DNA from: Shumkonia mesophila
GTDB taxonomy: Bacteria; Pseudomonadota; Alphaproteobacteria; Rhodospirillales; Shumkoniaceae
Assembly (NCBI RefSeq): GCF_026163695.1
Contig: NZ_JAOTID010000018.1
Location: 21,186 to 85,185 of the forward strand
Reading direction: 5' to 3'
DNA: 64,000 bases
The notes below the pieces were generated by a model that did no database searches, was not told the DNA's origin, and saw nothing but the letters and a program-made list of their open reading frames with translations. The position numbers and the translations under genes are program-made. Below, piece by piece: positions 10,703 through 18,589 of the stretch. Positions within the stretch are counted from its first letter, which is position 1. The number at the start of each line of letters is the position of its first letter.

Positions 10703-12241
10703 ATGCGGACGGTTTTCCTGCTGTTCGATTCGCTGAACCGGCGCGCGCTTGAGTGCTATGGCGGCACGGCCATTGCCACGCCGAACTTCAGGCGGTTGGC
10801 GGAGCGCGGGGTCGTTTTCGACAGCCACTGCGTCGGCAGCTTGCCCTGCATCCCGGCCCGCCGGGACATGCATACCGGCCGCATCAATTTCCTGCACAAC
10901 CAGTGGGGACCGCTCGAGCCATTCGACGACTCGGCCCCACGCATCCTGGAACAGAACGGCGTCTATTCGCACCTGATCACCGACCACTACCATTATTTCG
11001 AGGACGGCGGCGTCTGCTACCACGGTCGCTACAGTTCCTTCGAGTTCGTCCGCGGCCAGGAAAAGGACAAGTGGAAGGGGCTGGTCGACCTGCCGGTGGA
11101 AAAATGGCGCGGGTCGATCCACGAGATGCGGTTCGCCGATCGTCGCGACGTCGAGTTGAACGCCGTCAACCTGGTGAACCGCGAGTATATCCGCGACGAG
11201 GCCGACTTCCCGACCGCCAAGAACACCGAATTGGCCATCGAGTTCCTTGAGACCAACAAGGACGCCGACAACTGGCTGCTCCAGGTCGAATACTACGACC
11301 CCCACGAGCCGTTCATCGCGCCGGCTCGCTTCCGCGAGGGCCTGGAGACCGGATACGACGGCCCGACCCTCGATTGGCCGCGTTACCGGCGGGTCTGCGA
11401 AAGCCCCGAGGAAGTGGCCGAGATCAAGGCCAACTACCTGGCCAGCGTGCGCATGGTCGATCACTATCTCGGCAAACTGCTCGACACCATGGACCGCCTC
11501 GACATGTGGAAGGACACCGCCATCGTGCTGACGGCGGACCACGGCTTCATGCTCGGCGAGCACGACTGGTGGGGCAAGAACCGCATGCCCTGCTTCGACG
11601 AGGTTTGTCGCATCCCGATGATGTTCTACCATCCCGATTTCGTCGGCCAGGGCGGCACCCGCCGGCAGGCCCTGACCCAGACCGTCGACGTGATGCCGAC
11701 GCTGCTGGGACTGTACGGCGTGACGCCGCCGGCCGACGTGCAGGGCCACGACCTGTGTCGGGTGCTGGCCGAGGACAAGCCGGTTCGCGAGGCCTGCCTT
11801 TACGGCATGTTCGGCGCCGCCGTGAATGTCACCGACGGCCGCTATACCTATTTCCGCTATCCGACCGCTTCGGACGGGCACGACCTCTATCAATACACGG
11901 TCATGCCGACCCACATGCGCACCCTTTACGATCCCAAGGAGTTCGACGGAACGGTCATGGCCGGACCGTTCCGTTTCACCAAGGGAATGCAAGTCATGCG
12001 GATCCCGGCAAACGTCAACTCGGAGGGCAGCCCGATGAAGGGGCAGACCATCGAGGATGCCCGGAACGCTCTCTACGACTTGGCAGCCGATCCCGGCCAG
12101 AAGTTCCCAATCGATGATCCGGCGGTGGAGACCAGGCTCGTCGATCTCATGACCCGACTGATGCGCGAGGCCGACGCTCCCGGAGAGGCCTTCCGGCGGC
12201 TCGGGCTTTCGGTTCCCGACGACATCTCGGTGGGCCGATAA
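10703..12241 (+). CDS. sulfatase (Cys-type, cytosolic)
   Basis: Alkaline-phosphatase-superfamily sulfatase of 512 residues. The modification motif C-x-P-x-R is present as LPCIPARRDMHTG with Cys49, which must be converted to formylglycine. Metal/active-site segments include FDSLNR near residue 9 and TADHGFMLGEHDWWGK near residue 277. There is no signal peptide, so the enzyme should act in the cytoplasm on an imported sulfate ester. That fits the TTT importer and the radical-SAM maturase encoded downstream. The substrate is not evident; a phosphonate or phosphate ester hydrolase of the same superfamily is the alternative. Confidence 0.88.
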   Translation: MRTVFLLFDSLNRRALECYGGTAIATPNFRRLAERGVVFDSHCVGSLPCIPARRDMHTGRINFLHNQWGPLEPFDDSAPRILEQNGVYSHLITDHYHYFEDGGVCYHGRYSSFEFVRGQEKDKWKGLVDLPVEKWRGSIHEMRFADRRDVELNAVNLVNREYIRDEADFPTAKNTELAIEFLETNKDADNWLLQVEYYDPHEPFIAPARFREGLETGYDGPTLDWPRYRRVCESPEEVAEIKANYLASVRMVDHYLGKLLDTMDRLDMWKDTAIVLTADHGFMLGEHDWWGKNRMPCFDEVCRIPMMFYHPDFVGQGGTRRQALTQTVDVMPTLLGLYGVTPPADVQGHDLCRVLAEDKPVREACLYGMFGAAVNVTDGRYTYFRYPTASDGHDLYQYTVMPTHMRTLYDPKEFDGTVMAGPFRFTKGMQVMRIPANVNSEGSPMKGQTIEDARNALYDLAADPGQKFPIDDPAVETRLVDLMTRLMREADAPGEAFRRLGLSVPDDISVGR

Positions 12242-12299
12242 GGAACGGAGATTCCATCGCCCACTCGACAAAACGCCGTTATTGGAAGAGGAGGTACCG

Positions 12300-13250
12300 A
12301 TGAGGAGACGAATACTGTTAATGGCACCGCTGCTGGCGGCCGGCTTGGCGCTCGCATTCACCGCTCAGGCGGCCGACTATCCCTCGAAGCCGATCAAGCT
12401 GATCATCCCGTACAAGCCAGGCGGCGGTTCCGACGTCATCATGAGAATTGCCGCCCTGCATCTCGAAAAAATCCTCGGCCAGAAGATGCCGGTGGTCAAC
12501 ATCGACGGGGCCGGCGGCGCCGTCGGCTGGACGCAGGCGGCCAAGGCCAAGCCGGACGGCTACACGATCACCCAACTGACCAATGCGATGATCGTCAGGG
12601 AGGCGACCAAGTCGGCGAATGTCACGATCGGCGATTTCACGCCGGTCGCCAACATCGGCTTCGTTGCGTTGACCGTGACCGCGAAGGGTGACGGCCCGTA
12701 CAAAAACCTGAAGGACCTTTACGAAGCGTCCAAGGCGCGGCCGGGCGAGGTCAGCCTGGCAATGGGTGTCGGGACTCCGGCGCAGTTTGTCGCGGCGCAG
12801 GTCGAAAATGTGTTTGGCACCAAGATGAAACTGGTCAACGCTGGCGGCGGCGCCGACAAGATCGCGGGCGTCCTCGGCGGCCATATGGATGCCCTGGTCG
12901 AACCGGTATCCAGCTTGGCCGGTCAGCACAAGTCAGGCCAGCTTCGCATCCTGGCGGTGCTGAGCGACAAGCGCCTGGCGTTCCTTCCTGACGTGCCGAC
13001 CGCCAAGGAGCAGGGGTTCGATCTGACGGCCGGGCTCTTCTACGGCTTCGGGGCGCCGAAAGGGACCCCGCAGAAGGATATCGACACGTTGGCCTCCGGC
13101 ATCGAGAAACTCGGTGGAAACGCCGAGTTCCAGGAGCAATTGAAGAAGATCGATTTCGAATGGCAGTTCTTGGCGGCGGCGGACTTCGGCAAGTTGATCG
13201 CAGCCGAGCATAAAACGACCATGGAGATCGGCAAGAAACTCGGCTTCTAG
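12300..13250 (+). CDS. tripartite tricarboxylate transporter substrate-binding protein (TctC/Bug family)
   Basis: Periplasmic receptor of 316 residues with a signal peptide ending AFTAQAAD (about residue 24) and family hallmarks YPSKPIKLIIPYKPGGGSD near the mature N-terminus and ILAVLSDKRLAFLPDVPTAKEQG. The ATG at 12300 follows GGAAGAGGAGG. It lies between the sulfatase and tctB/tctA on the same strand and probably captures the organosulfate or its carboxylate analogue. Confidence 0.9.
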   Translation: MRRRILLMAPLLAAGLALAFTAQAADYPSKPIKLIIPYKPGGGSDVIMRIAALHLEKILGQKMPVVNIDGAGGAVGWTQAAKAKPDGYTITQLTNAMIVREATKSANVTIGDFTPVANIGFVALTVTAKGDGPYKNLKDLYEASKARPGEVSLAMGVGTPAQFVAAQVENVFGTKMKLVNAGGGADKIAGVLGGHMDALVEPVSSLAGQHKSGQLRILAVLSDKRLAFLPDVPTAKEQGFDLTAGLFYGFGAPKGTPQKDIDTLASGIEKLGGNAEFQEQLKKIDFEWQFLAAADFGKLIAAEHKTTMEIGKKLGF

Positions 13251-13269
13251 CCGATGGGACGTTCGGGTA

Positions 13270-13295
13270 GGGAAGCGCCGAAGGCGGCGCTTCCC
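13270..13295 (+). promoter_or_regulatory. stem-loop between tctC and tctB
   Basis: Perfect 10-bp stem GGGAAGCGCC / GGCGCTTCCC with a 6-base loop. No U-run follows, so it is more likely an RNA-stabilising or attenuating hairpin that lets the binding protein outnumber the membrane subunits. Confidence 0.6.
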
Positions 13296-13320
13296 CCATA
13301 ATCGAGGGTAGCGAGGACCC

Positions 13321-13776
13321 ATGAGGGACGGCTCGGAAATTCCCATCGACCGCTGGGTTGGCGTCGTACTTCTGGTCGTCGCGGCGGGACTTTTCTACGA
13401 CACCTTCTTCTTCCGGACCTTCAACTGGGATCCGGTGGGCATGACCTTCTGGCCGCGGGTCCTGCTGGCCGCGATGGCGGCGATCGCCATTTGGCACATC
13501 GTGAAGGGACGCGTCGCCGCCGGGGCGGCGGAGCGCTTTACGCTGCGGTCCTTCGTCGTTTTCGGCGGTGGGGTCGTCTATGTCTTCCTTCTCGACTACC
13601 TTGGATTCTTCATCATTACACCGGTGGCCCTGTTCATCTACAGCCTGTGGCTGCGCCCGATGTCGGCGCGGGCTGTTGTTTCGAGTGTGGTCGTGGCGGT
13701 TTCCGGCACCGGCCTGGTCTACGCGATCTTCGAGTACGGCATGGACGTAATTCTGCCGCGCGGAATTCTGGGGTAG
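13321..13776 (+). CDS. TTT transporter small membrane subunit (TctB family)
   Basis: 151-residue protein with four predicted membrane helices (about residues 15-30, 42-60, 80-100 and 115-140), the standard TctB architecture. It sits immediately upstream of tctA with a 3-base gap, so the two membrane subunits are co-translated. Confidence 0.85.
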   Translation: MRDGSEIPIDRWVGVVLLVVAAGLFYDTFFFRTFNWDPVGMTFWPRVLLAAMAAIAIWHIVKGRVAAGAAERFTLRSFVVFGGGVVYVFLLDYLGFFIITPVALFIYSLWLRPMSARAVVSSVVVAVSGTGLVYAIFEYGMDVILPRGILG

Positions 13777-13779
13777 GAC

Positions 13780-15327
13780 ATGTCGATCGACCTCGGCGTC
13801 ATCATTGCCGCCCTCGCGAACGTCTTGCAGCCGTGGAACCTCGTGTTCCTGATTCTCGGCGTGGTTGGCGGGCTTATCATCGGCATCGTCCCGGGCCTCG
13901 GCCCGACGATGGCGGTGGCGCTGCTCATCCCGATCACCTACGCGATGTCGCCCGAGGCGGGACTCAGCATTCTGATCGCCGTGTTCGTCGGCGGCATGTC
14001 CGGCGGATTCGTCACGGCCATCCTGATCCGCATACCGGGAACGCCGGCCTCGATAGCGACCGTGCTCGACGGCTTTCCGATGGCGCAGCAGGGGCGAGCC
14101 GGGGCGGCGATCGGCAACGCCATCGTCGCCAATTTCGCCGGAACGATCATCAGCGCGATCTGTCTGGTCACCTTCGCGCCGTTGCTGGCCGCCTTCGCCC
14201 TCAAGTTCTCTTTTGCCGAGTACACGGCCGTGTGCCTGTTCGCCATGACCACCGTGGCCGCCATCACCGGGTCTTCGACGTCGCGCGGTTTCATCACCGC
14301 CATCATCGGCATGTTGGTTGCCTGTGTCGGCCTGACTCCGGTGGACGGCCTGCCGCGTTTCGATTTCGGGTTTCCTGAACTGGAGGGGGGGCTGGACCTG
14401 CTGCCGGCCCTGATCGGCCTCTTCGCCGTGTCGCAGATGATGAAGGAATCGGACCGCCAGGTCGGGGCGACGCCACGGCCGGTTTCGGCCATGGCGAACA
14501 TCCTGCCGAGCCGGCGCGACATGACCGGCAACGCCTTCAACTACCTGCGATCGGGACTGATCGGTACCTGGGTCGGCGTCATGCCGGCCCTGGGCGGAGG
14601 CCCGGCGGGGCTGATTGCCTACGCTCAGGCGCGCAACGCCTCGAAAACGCCCGAAAGGTTCGGTCAAGGTGCGGTGGAGGGCGTGATCGCCTCGGAAACC
14701 GCCAACAACGCGACCATCGGCGGCGCGCTGATCATCGCACTAACCCTTGGAATTCCGGGCGATCCAACGACGGCCGTGCTGCTCGGTGGGCTGATGATCC
14801 ACGGCCTCCAGCCGGGGCCGCAGCTCTTCCTCAACAACCCGGAAGTGCTTTACGGGATCTACTTCTCCCTGTTCTTCTCCAGCGTCGTCATGATGCTGGT
14901 GCTTTTCCTGTCGGTCAGGGCGCTGGTCAAGGTCATCTACGTTCCGAGATTCTGGTTGCAGCCGATCCTGATCGCCATGTGCGTGGTTGGCGTCTTCTCG
15001 CTTAACAACCGCATTTTCGACATCGGGGTCATGTTCGCCTTTGGCCTCGTCGGCTACGGTTTGGAACGCCTGCGCTACCCCTTGCCGCCGATGGTGCTGG
15101 GGATCGTCCTGGGGCCGCTGCTCGAGGCCAATTTCCGCAAGATGCTGGCGGCCGACGGCTTGCTGCCGCTGGTCCAAAGCCCCATCGCCCTGACCTTCCT
15201 GCTGCTGTCGGTCGCCTCCCTCATCTGGGCGGCGCGCTTGCGCAGGAAAAGCTTGCCGGAAATTGCCAAGGATTCAGGTTCGGGCGCGACGATACGGGAC
15301 GAAGATGACGTCCCTTCCCGATTATGA
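13780..15327 (+). CDS. TTT transporter large membrane subunit (TctA family)
   Basis: 515-residue polytopic permease with the TctA signatures GIVPGLGPTMAVALLIPITY, RIPGTPASIATVLDG and LTLGIPGDPTTAVLLGGLMIHG. It forms the membrane channel with TctB and receives substrate from the TctC-type protein. The C-terminus is charged and cytosolic. Confidence 0.93.
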   Translation: MSIDLGVIIAALANVLQPWNLVFLILGVVGGLIIGIVPGLGPTMAVALLIPITYAMSPEAGLSILIAVFVGGMSGGFVTAILIRIPGTPASIATVLDGFPMAQQGRAGAAIGNAIVANFAGTIISAICLVTFAPLLAAFALKFSFAEYTAVCLFAMTTVAAITGSSTSRGFITAIIGMLVACVGLTPVDGLPRFDFGFPELEGGLDLLPALIGLFAVSQMMKESDRQVGATPRPVSAMANILPSRRDMTGNAFNYLRSGLIGTWVGVMPALGGGPAGLIAYAQARNASKTPERFGQGAVEGVIASETANNATIGGALIIALTLGIPGDPTTAVLLGGLMIHGLQPGPQLFLNNPEVLYGIYFSLFFSSVVMMLVLFLSVRALVKVIYVPRFWLQPILIAMCVVGVFSLNNRIFDIGVMFAFGLVGYGLERLRYPLPPMVLGIVLGPLLEANFRKMLAADGLLPLVQSPIALTFLLLSVASLIWAARLRRKSLPEIAKDSGSGATIRDEDDVPSRL

Positions 15328-15649
15328 CCAAGTCGGGTGGGCCACACTGCGGGGCTATGGCATGCGACTTGCTATGTGACGTTCAGGGTGGTGGGTTCCC
15401 TTTCCAGAAGGATCGGAATACAGACCAATGACATATATAAAGACGTTGTGGAAATCGACCGTCGAGGATTCGCTCCATGGTATTTCCGATTGGCTTAAGC
15501 AGGTCCTCAAGGCAACGCACTACCACCCGGAGAAGGCGTACATGCGGGCGCGTCAACAGGACCGCGGGCGGGATCGTCCCGTTTCTCCGGGTGGCGAGAC
15601 GTCGATCCGGGGAAGTTTCTAGGTCCCAGGATTCAAAAGGACCGGCACG
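15328..15649. other. 322-base gap between tctA and the maturase gene
   Basis: Contains one small plus-strand open frame (15428-15622, 64 codons, MTYIKTLWKSTVEDSL start) without a convincing ribosome site or recognised family; a real small protein cannot be excluded. Base composition is slightly lower in GC than neighbouring genes. No promoter, terminator or RNA was recognised. Confidence 0.4.
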
Positions 15650-16978
15650 GTGACGGAACCGGCAAGCGCGCGCCCTTTTCAGGTGATGACAAAGCCGAAC
15701 GGGCCGCGCTGCAACCTGGACTGTACCTACTGCTACTACCTGGAGAAGGAACGGCTCTATCCGGACACCAAGAAGTTCCGGATGCCCGACGACGTGCTGG
15801 AAACCTACGTGCGCGACTATATTGCGACGCAGATCGCGACGGGCGCACCGGAAATCTGGTTTTCCTGGCAGGGCGGCGAGCCGACGATGCTGGGGGTGGA
15901 GTTTTTCCGCCGCGCAGTGGCCCTTCAGGAGAAGTATCGGCCGGCGGACAAGGCCATTCGCAACGCGTTGCAGACCAACGGCACGCTGCTGGACGAGGAA
16001 TGGGCGCGGTTCCTCAAGGAACACGGTTTCCTGGTCGGCCTCAGCATCGACGGTCCGCGCGATCTGCACGACCGCTACCGCATCGACCGGAACGAACGGC
16101 CCACCTTCGATAAGGTGATGGCGGCAGTGGACTTGTTGGACACGCACGGGGTGGCGTTCAACGCGCTGACCGTGGTGCACCGGCAGAACGCCCGCAAGCC
16201 GCGCGAGGTCTATCGGTTTCTTAAAGGTATCGGCGTCGAGTTCATGCAGTTCATTCCGATCGTCGAGCGTTCGGCCGACGGCGCGACCCTGGCCGGCGCG
16301 CCGCAGATCGACGAAGATGGGGCAGCCTGCCGGGTGACTCCCTGGAGCGTGCTGCCCAAGGACTACGGCACCTTCCTTACCCGGGTGTTCGACGAATGGA
16401 TCAAGGCCGACGTGGGACGCGTCTTCGTGCAGTTCTTCGACGTGCAACTCGGCCTGTGGGCGGGCGGGCCGTCGTCGCTGTGCTGGTTTGCCGAGACCTG
16501 CGGCCAGGGGCTGGCCATGGAGCACAACGGCGACCTCTACGCCTGCGACCACTACGTCTATCCGGAATACCGGCTGGGCAACATCATGGAGACGCCGATC
16601 GGGACCCTCGCCGCATCGCCGGCCCAAGCCAAGTTCGGCGACGACAAGCGGGACACGCTCCCGCGTTTCTGCCGCGAGTGCGACTACCGGTTCGCCTGCA
16701 ACGGCGGCTGCCCCAAGCACCGCTTCCTGACGACGCCCGACGGCGAGCCGGGGCTCAACTATTTCTGCGAGTCCTACAAGGGCTTCTTCGCCCACGCCGC
16801 GCCCTGCCTGCGGACCATGGCCGACCTTCTGAACAGCGGCCGCCCGCCCGCCGGGATCATGGAGGTCTCCCGTCGGCACCGGAAGGGCGCCGCCAAGCCG
16901 GAGATCGGCCGCAACGACCCCTGCCCGTGCGGCAGCGGCCGGAAGTTCAAGCATTGTTGCAAAAACCCCGCATCCTGA
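15650..16978 (+). CDS. anaerobic sulfatase maturase (radical SAM/SPASM) with C-terminal SEC-C motif
   Basis: 442-residue radical SAM enzyme that should oxidise the sulfatase active-site Cys to formylglycine. The [4Fe-4S]-AdoMet motif is CNLDCTYC with Cys21, Cys25 and Cys28. A SPASM-type cluster region holds many Cys (SSLCWFAETC, LYACDHYV, FCRECDYRFACNGGCP, FCESYK). The C-terminal GRNDPCPCGSGRKFKHCC is a SEC-C zinc-binding tail. Start is GTG 15650; an ATG 12 codons on is possible. It sits at the end of the sulfatase-TTT operon, matching its partner. A second role on the Cys-containing peptides at 41-43 kb is conceivable but unsupported. Confidence 0.9.
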   Translation: MTEPASARPFQVMTKPNGPRCNLDCTYCYYLEKERLYPDTKKFRMPDDVLETYVRDYIATQIATGAPEIWFSWQGGEPTMLGVEFFRRAVALQEKYRPADKAIRNALQTNGTLLDEEWARFLKEHGFLVGLSIDGPRDLHDRYRIDRNERPTFDKVMAAVDLLDTHGVAFNALTVVHRQNARKPREVYRFLKGIGVEFMQFIPIVERSADGATLAGAPQIDEDGAACRVTPWSVLPKDYGTFLTRVFDEWIKADVGRVFVQFFDVQLGLWAGGPSSLCWFAETCGQGLAMEHNGDLYACDHYVYPEYRLGNIMETPIGTLAASPAQAKFGDDKRDTLPRFCRECDYRFACNGGCPKHRFLTTPDGEPGLNYFCESYKGFFAHAAPCLRTMADLLNSGRPPAGIMEVSRRHRKGAAKPEIGRNDPCPCGSGRKFKHCCKNPAS

Positions 16979-17275
16979 CGACGTCGGTTCTGGGTCACGA
17001 CCTGCCGATTGGGCGTCACCGGCATGGTGCCTCGTTTGACCCTTGATGGCGATGGCGGAGGGGAATGGCGCCTCCGCGTTCACGTCTTTTTTTCGTTTTC
17101 CATCGACCTGGTTTGCGCCGGCCTCTAAGGTAGAGGTACGGCGGGATGGACCGGTCGCATCTTTCGTCTTCCAGCTGTTGGGCATGCTGATCCCGGTGTC
17201 GCCCAACGCGGCACTGACGAGGGTTTCGCGGCGTCAAGGGGTCCCACCGGCCACCGGCATCGCGAAGGGATGATC
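16979..17275. other. intergenic region with a short shared repeat
   Basis: 297 bases upstream of the citrate-lyase-like genes. Positions 17100-17145 resemble 26975-27018 upstream of the corrinoid importer, with 22 bases (17112-17133 and 26986-27007) identical. No gene was recognised. Confidence 0.5.
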
Positions 17276-18571
17276 ATGCAGATCACGGGAATGCTCTACG
17301 GTTCGAAACTGCTGGAACACGTCGGGTTCCCGGCGGCCGAGGTGCTCGGCCCCGATGCCAGCGAAAGCCAGATCCGCGAGCTGATCCGCCGCCACGGCAC
17401 CATCTTCGTCAAGCCGCTGTTCAAGGGCGGGGTCGGCAAGAAGGGCAAAGCCGGGCTGATCGGCAAGGCCACCGATCTGAAGACCGCGCTGGCCGAGAAG
17501 GAGCGCCTGTACTTCGTCGAGCACCGCCACGGCAACGTGGTGGCCAAGGCCTTCGGGGTCACCTTCGAGGGCGGCGTGCCGGCCGAGCACGAGGTCTATT
17601 TCTCGATCACCGACGCCACCGAATTCCGCGCCCCCACCATGACGCTGACCCACAAGGGCGGCGTGGCCATCGAGGAGCTGGATCGGGGCTCGGTCGCCCG
17701 CGTGCCGTTCGAGGCGCTGACCGGCCTCAAGGCCTTCGTGGTCGCCAACGCGCTCACCGAAATCGGCGCGCCGCGCGAGATCATCTCGCCGCTGGTCCAG
17801 CACCTGCCCAAGCTGTGGGAGCTGGTGCACCACTACGGCTTCACCACGCTGGAAATCAATCCGATCCGCATGCGGCGCGAGGCCGACGGGCGCCTGATGC
17901 CGATCGCCTGCGACTTCAAGTGCGGCTTCGACCGCGACGATCCGCGCTGGCAACGTCTGGGCTTGCCGCGCGACCTGTTCGCGGTGGACACCTCGGGCTT
18001 CGAGCAGGAGGTCAACGAGCTGCGCACCCATCAGGGGCAATCCGACGTCTTCGTGATCAACGAGAAGGGCACCATCCTGGCCCCCACCTTCGGCGGCGGC
18101 GCCAACGCCCTGGTCACCGAGGTCCTGGGCGACAGGGCGGTCATTTCGTCGGACTTCGGGGGCAATCCCCCCTACGAGAAGATGCGCCAGGTGGCCAGCA
18201 TCTGCTATCGCTATTGGCTGAGGCAGGCCAACGTGCTGTTCGTCATCGGCGGCAAGTCCAACAACACCGACATCTATGAAACCTTCCGCGCCATGGCCGA
18301 TGCCCTGCGCGCCCATTTCAGCGAGCACGGGCCGACGCCGCTTTACGTCGTGGTCGGGCGGGGCGGGCCCAACCTGGTGCGCGGCCTGGGGACCCTGGCC
18401 GAGGTTTGCGACGCCCTTGGCATACCCTATCGCATGTTCGGCTTCGACAGCGCGCTGTCCGACGTGGTGGGCTACGCCAAGAAGATCGACGACTGGATGA
18501 AGGCCGGCGGCCGCGATGAAATTGCTGCCGGCATGGGCATCCGGCCCGCTGCCACCGGCACGCACAACTGA
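17276..18571 (+). CDS. ATP-citrate lyase-type ATP-grasp/CoA-ligase subunit
   Basis: 431-residue protein with an N-terminal ATP-grasp-like half (IFVKPLFKGGVGKKGKAGL near residue 43; LEINPIRMRR near residue 198) and a C-terminal CoA-ligase-like half (FGGGANALVTEVLGD; NVLFVIGGKSNNTD). This matches the succinyl-CoA-synthetase-beta/ATP-citrate-lyase small subunit plan. The ATG at 17276 is preferred over the one 6 bases earlier because GCGAAGGGA is then correctly spaced. The next gene, 18 bases on, encodes the complementary CoA-binding and citrate-synthase-like modules. Together they should cleave citrate to acetyl-CoA and oxaloacetate with ATP and CoA. Sequence is divergent from canonical AclB, so a related acyl-CoA substrate remains possible. 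Confidence 0.75.
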   Translation: MQITGMLYGSKLLEHVGFPAAEVLGPDASESQIRELIRRHGTIFVKPLFKGGVGKKGKAGLIGKATDLKTALAEKERLYFVEHRHGNVVAKAFGVTFEGGVPAEHEVYFSITDATEFRAPTMTLTHKGGVAIEELDRGSVARVPFEALTGLKAFVVANALTEIGAPREIISPLVQHLPKLWELVHHYGFTTLEINPIRMRREADGRLMPIACDFKCGFDRDDPRWQRLGLPRDLFAVDTSGFEQEVNELRTHQGQSDVFVINEKGTILAPTFGGGANALVTEVLGDRAVISSDFGGNPPYEKMRQVASICYRYWLRQANVLFVIGGKSNNTDIYETFRAMADALRAHFSEHGPTPLYVVVGRGGPNLVRGLGTLAEVCDALGIPYRMFGFDSALSDVVGYAKKIDDWMKAGGRDEIAAGMGIRPAATGTHN

Positions 18572-18589
18572 CGGCCCGGGGAGAAGACC

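Noticed and set aside
15428..15622. A 64-codon plus-strand open frame between tctA and the maturase
   Set aside because: No convincing ribosome site, no recognised family and an atypical tail. It is mentioned in the gap entry but not called as a gene.
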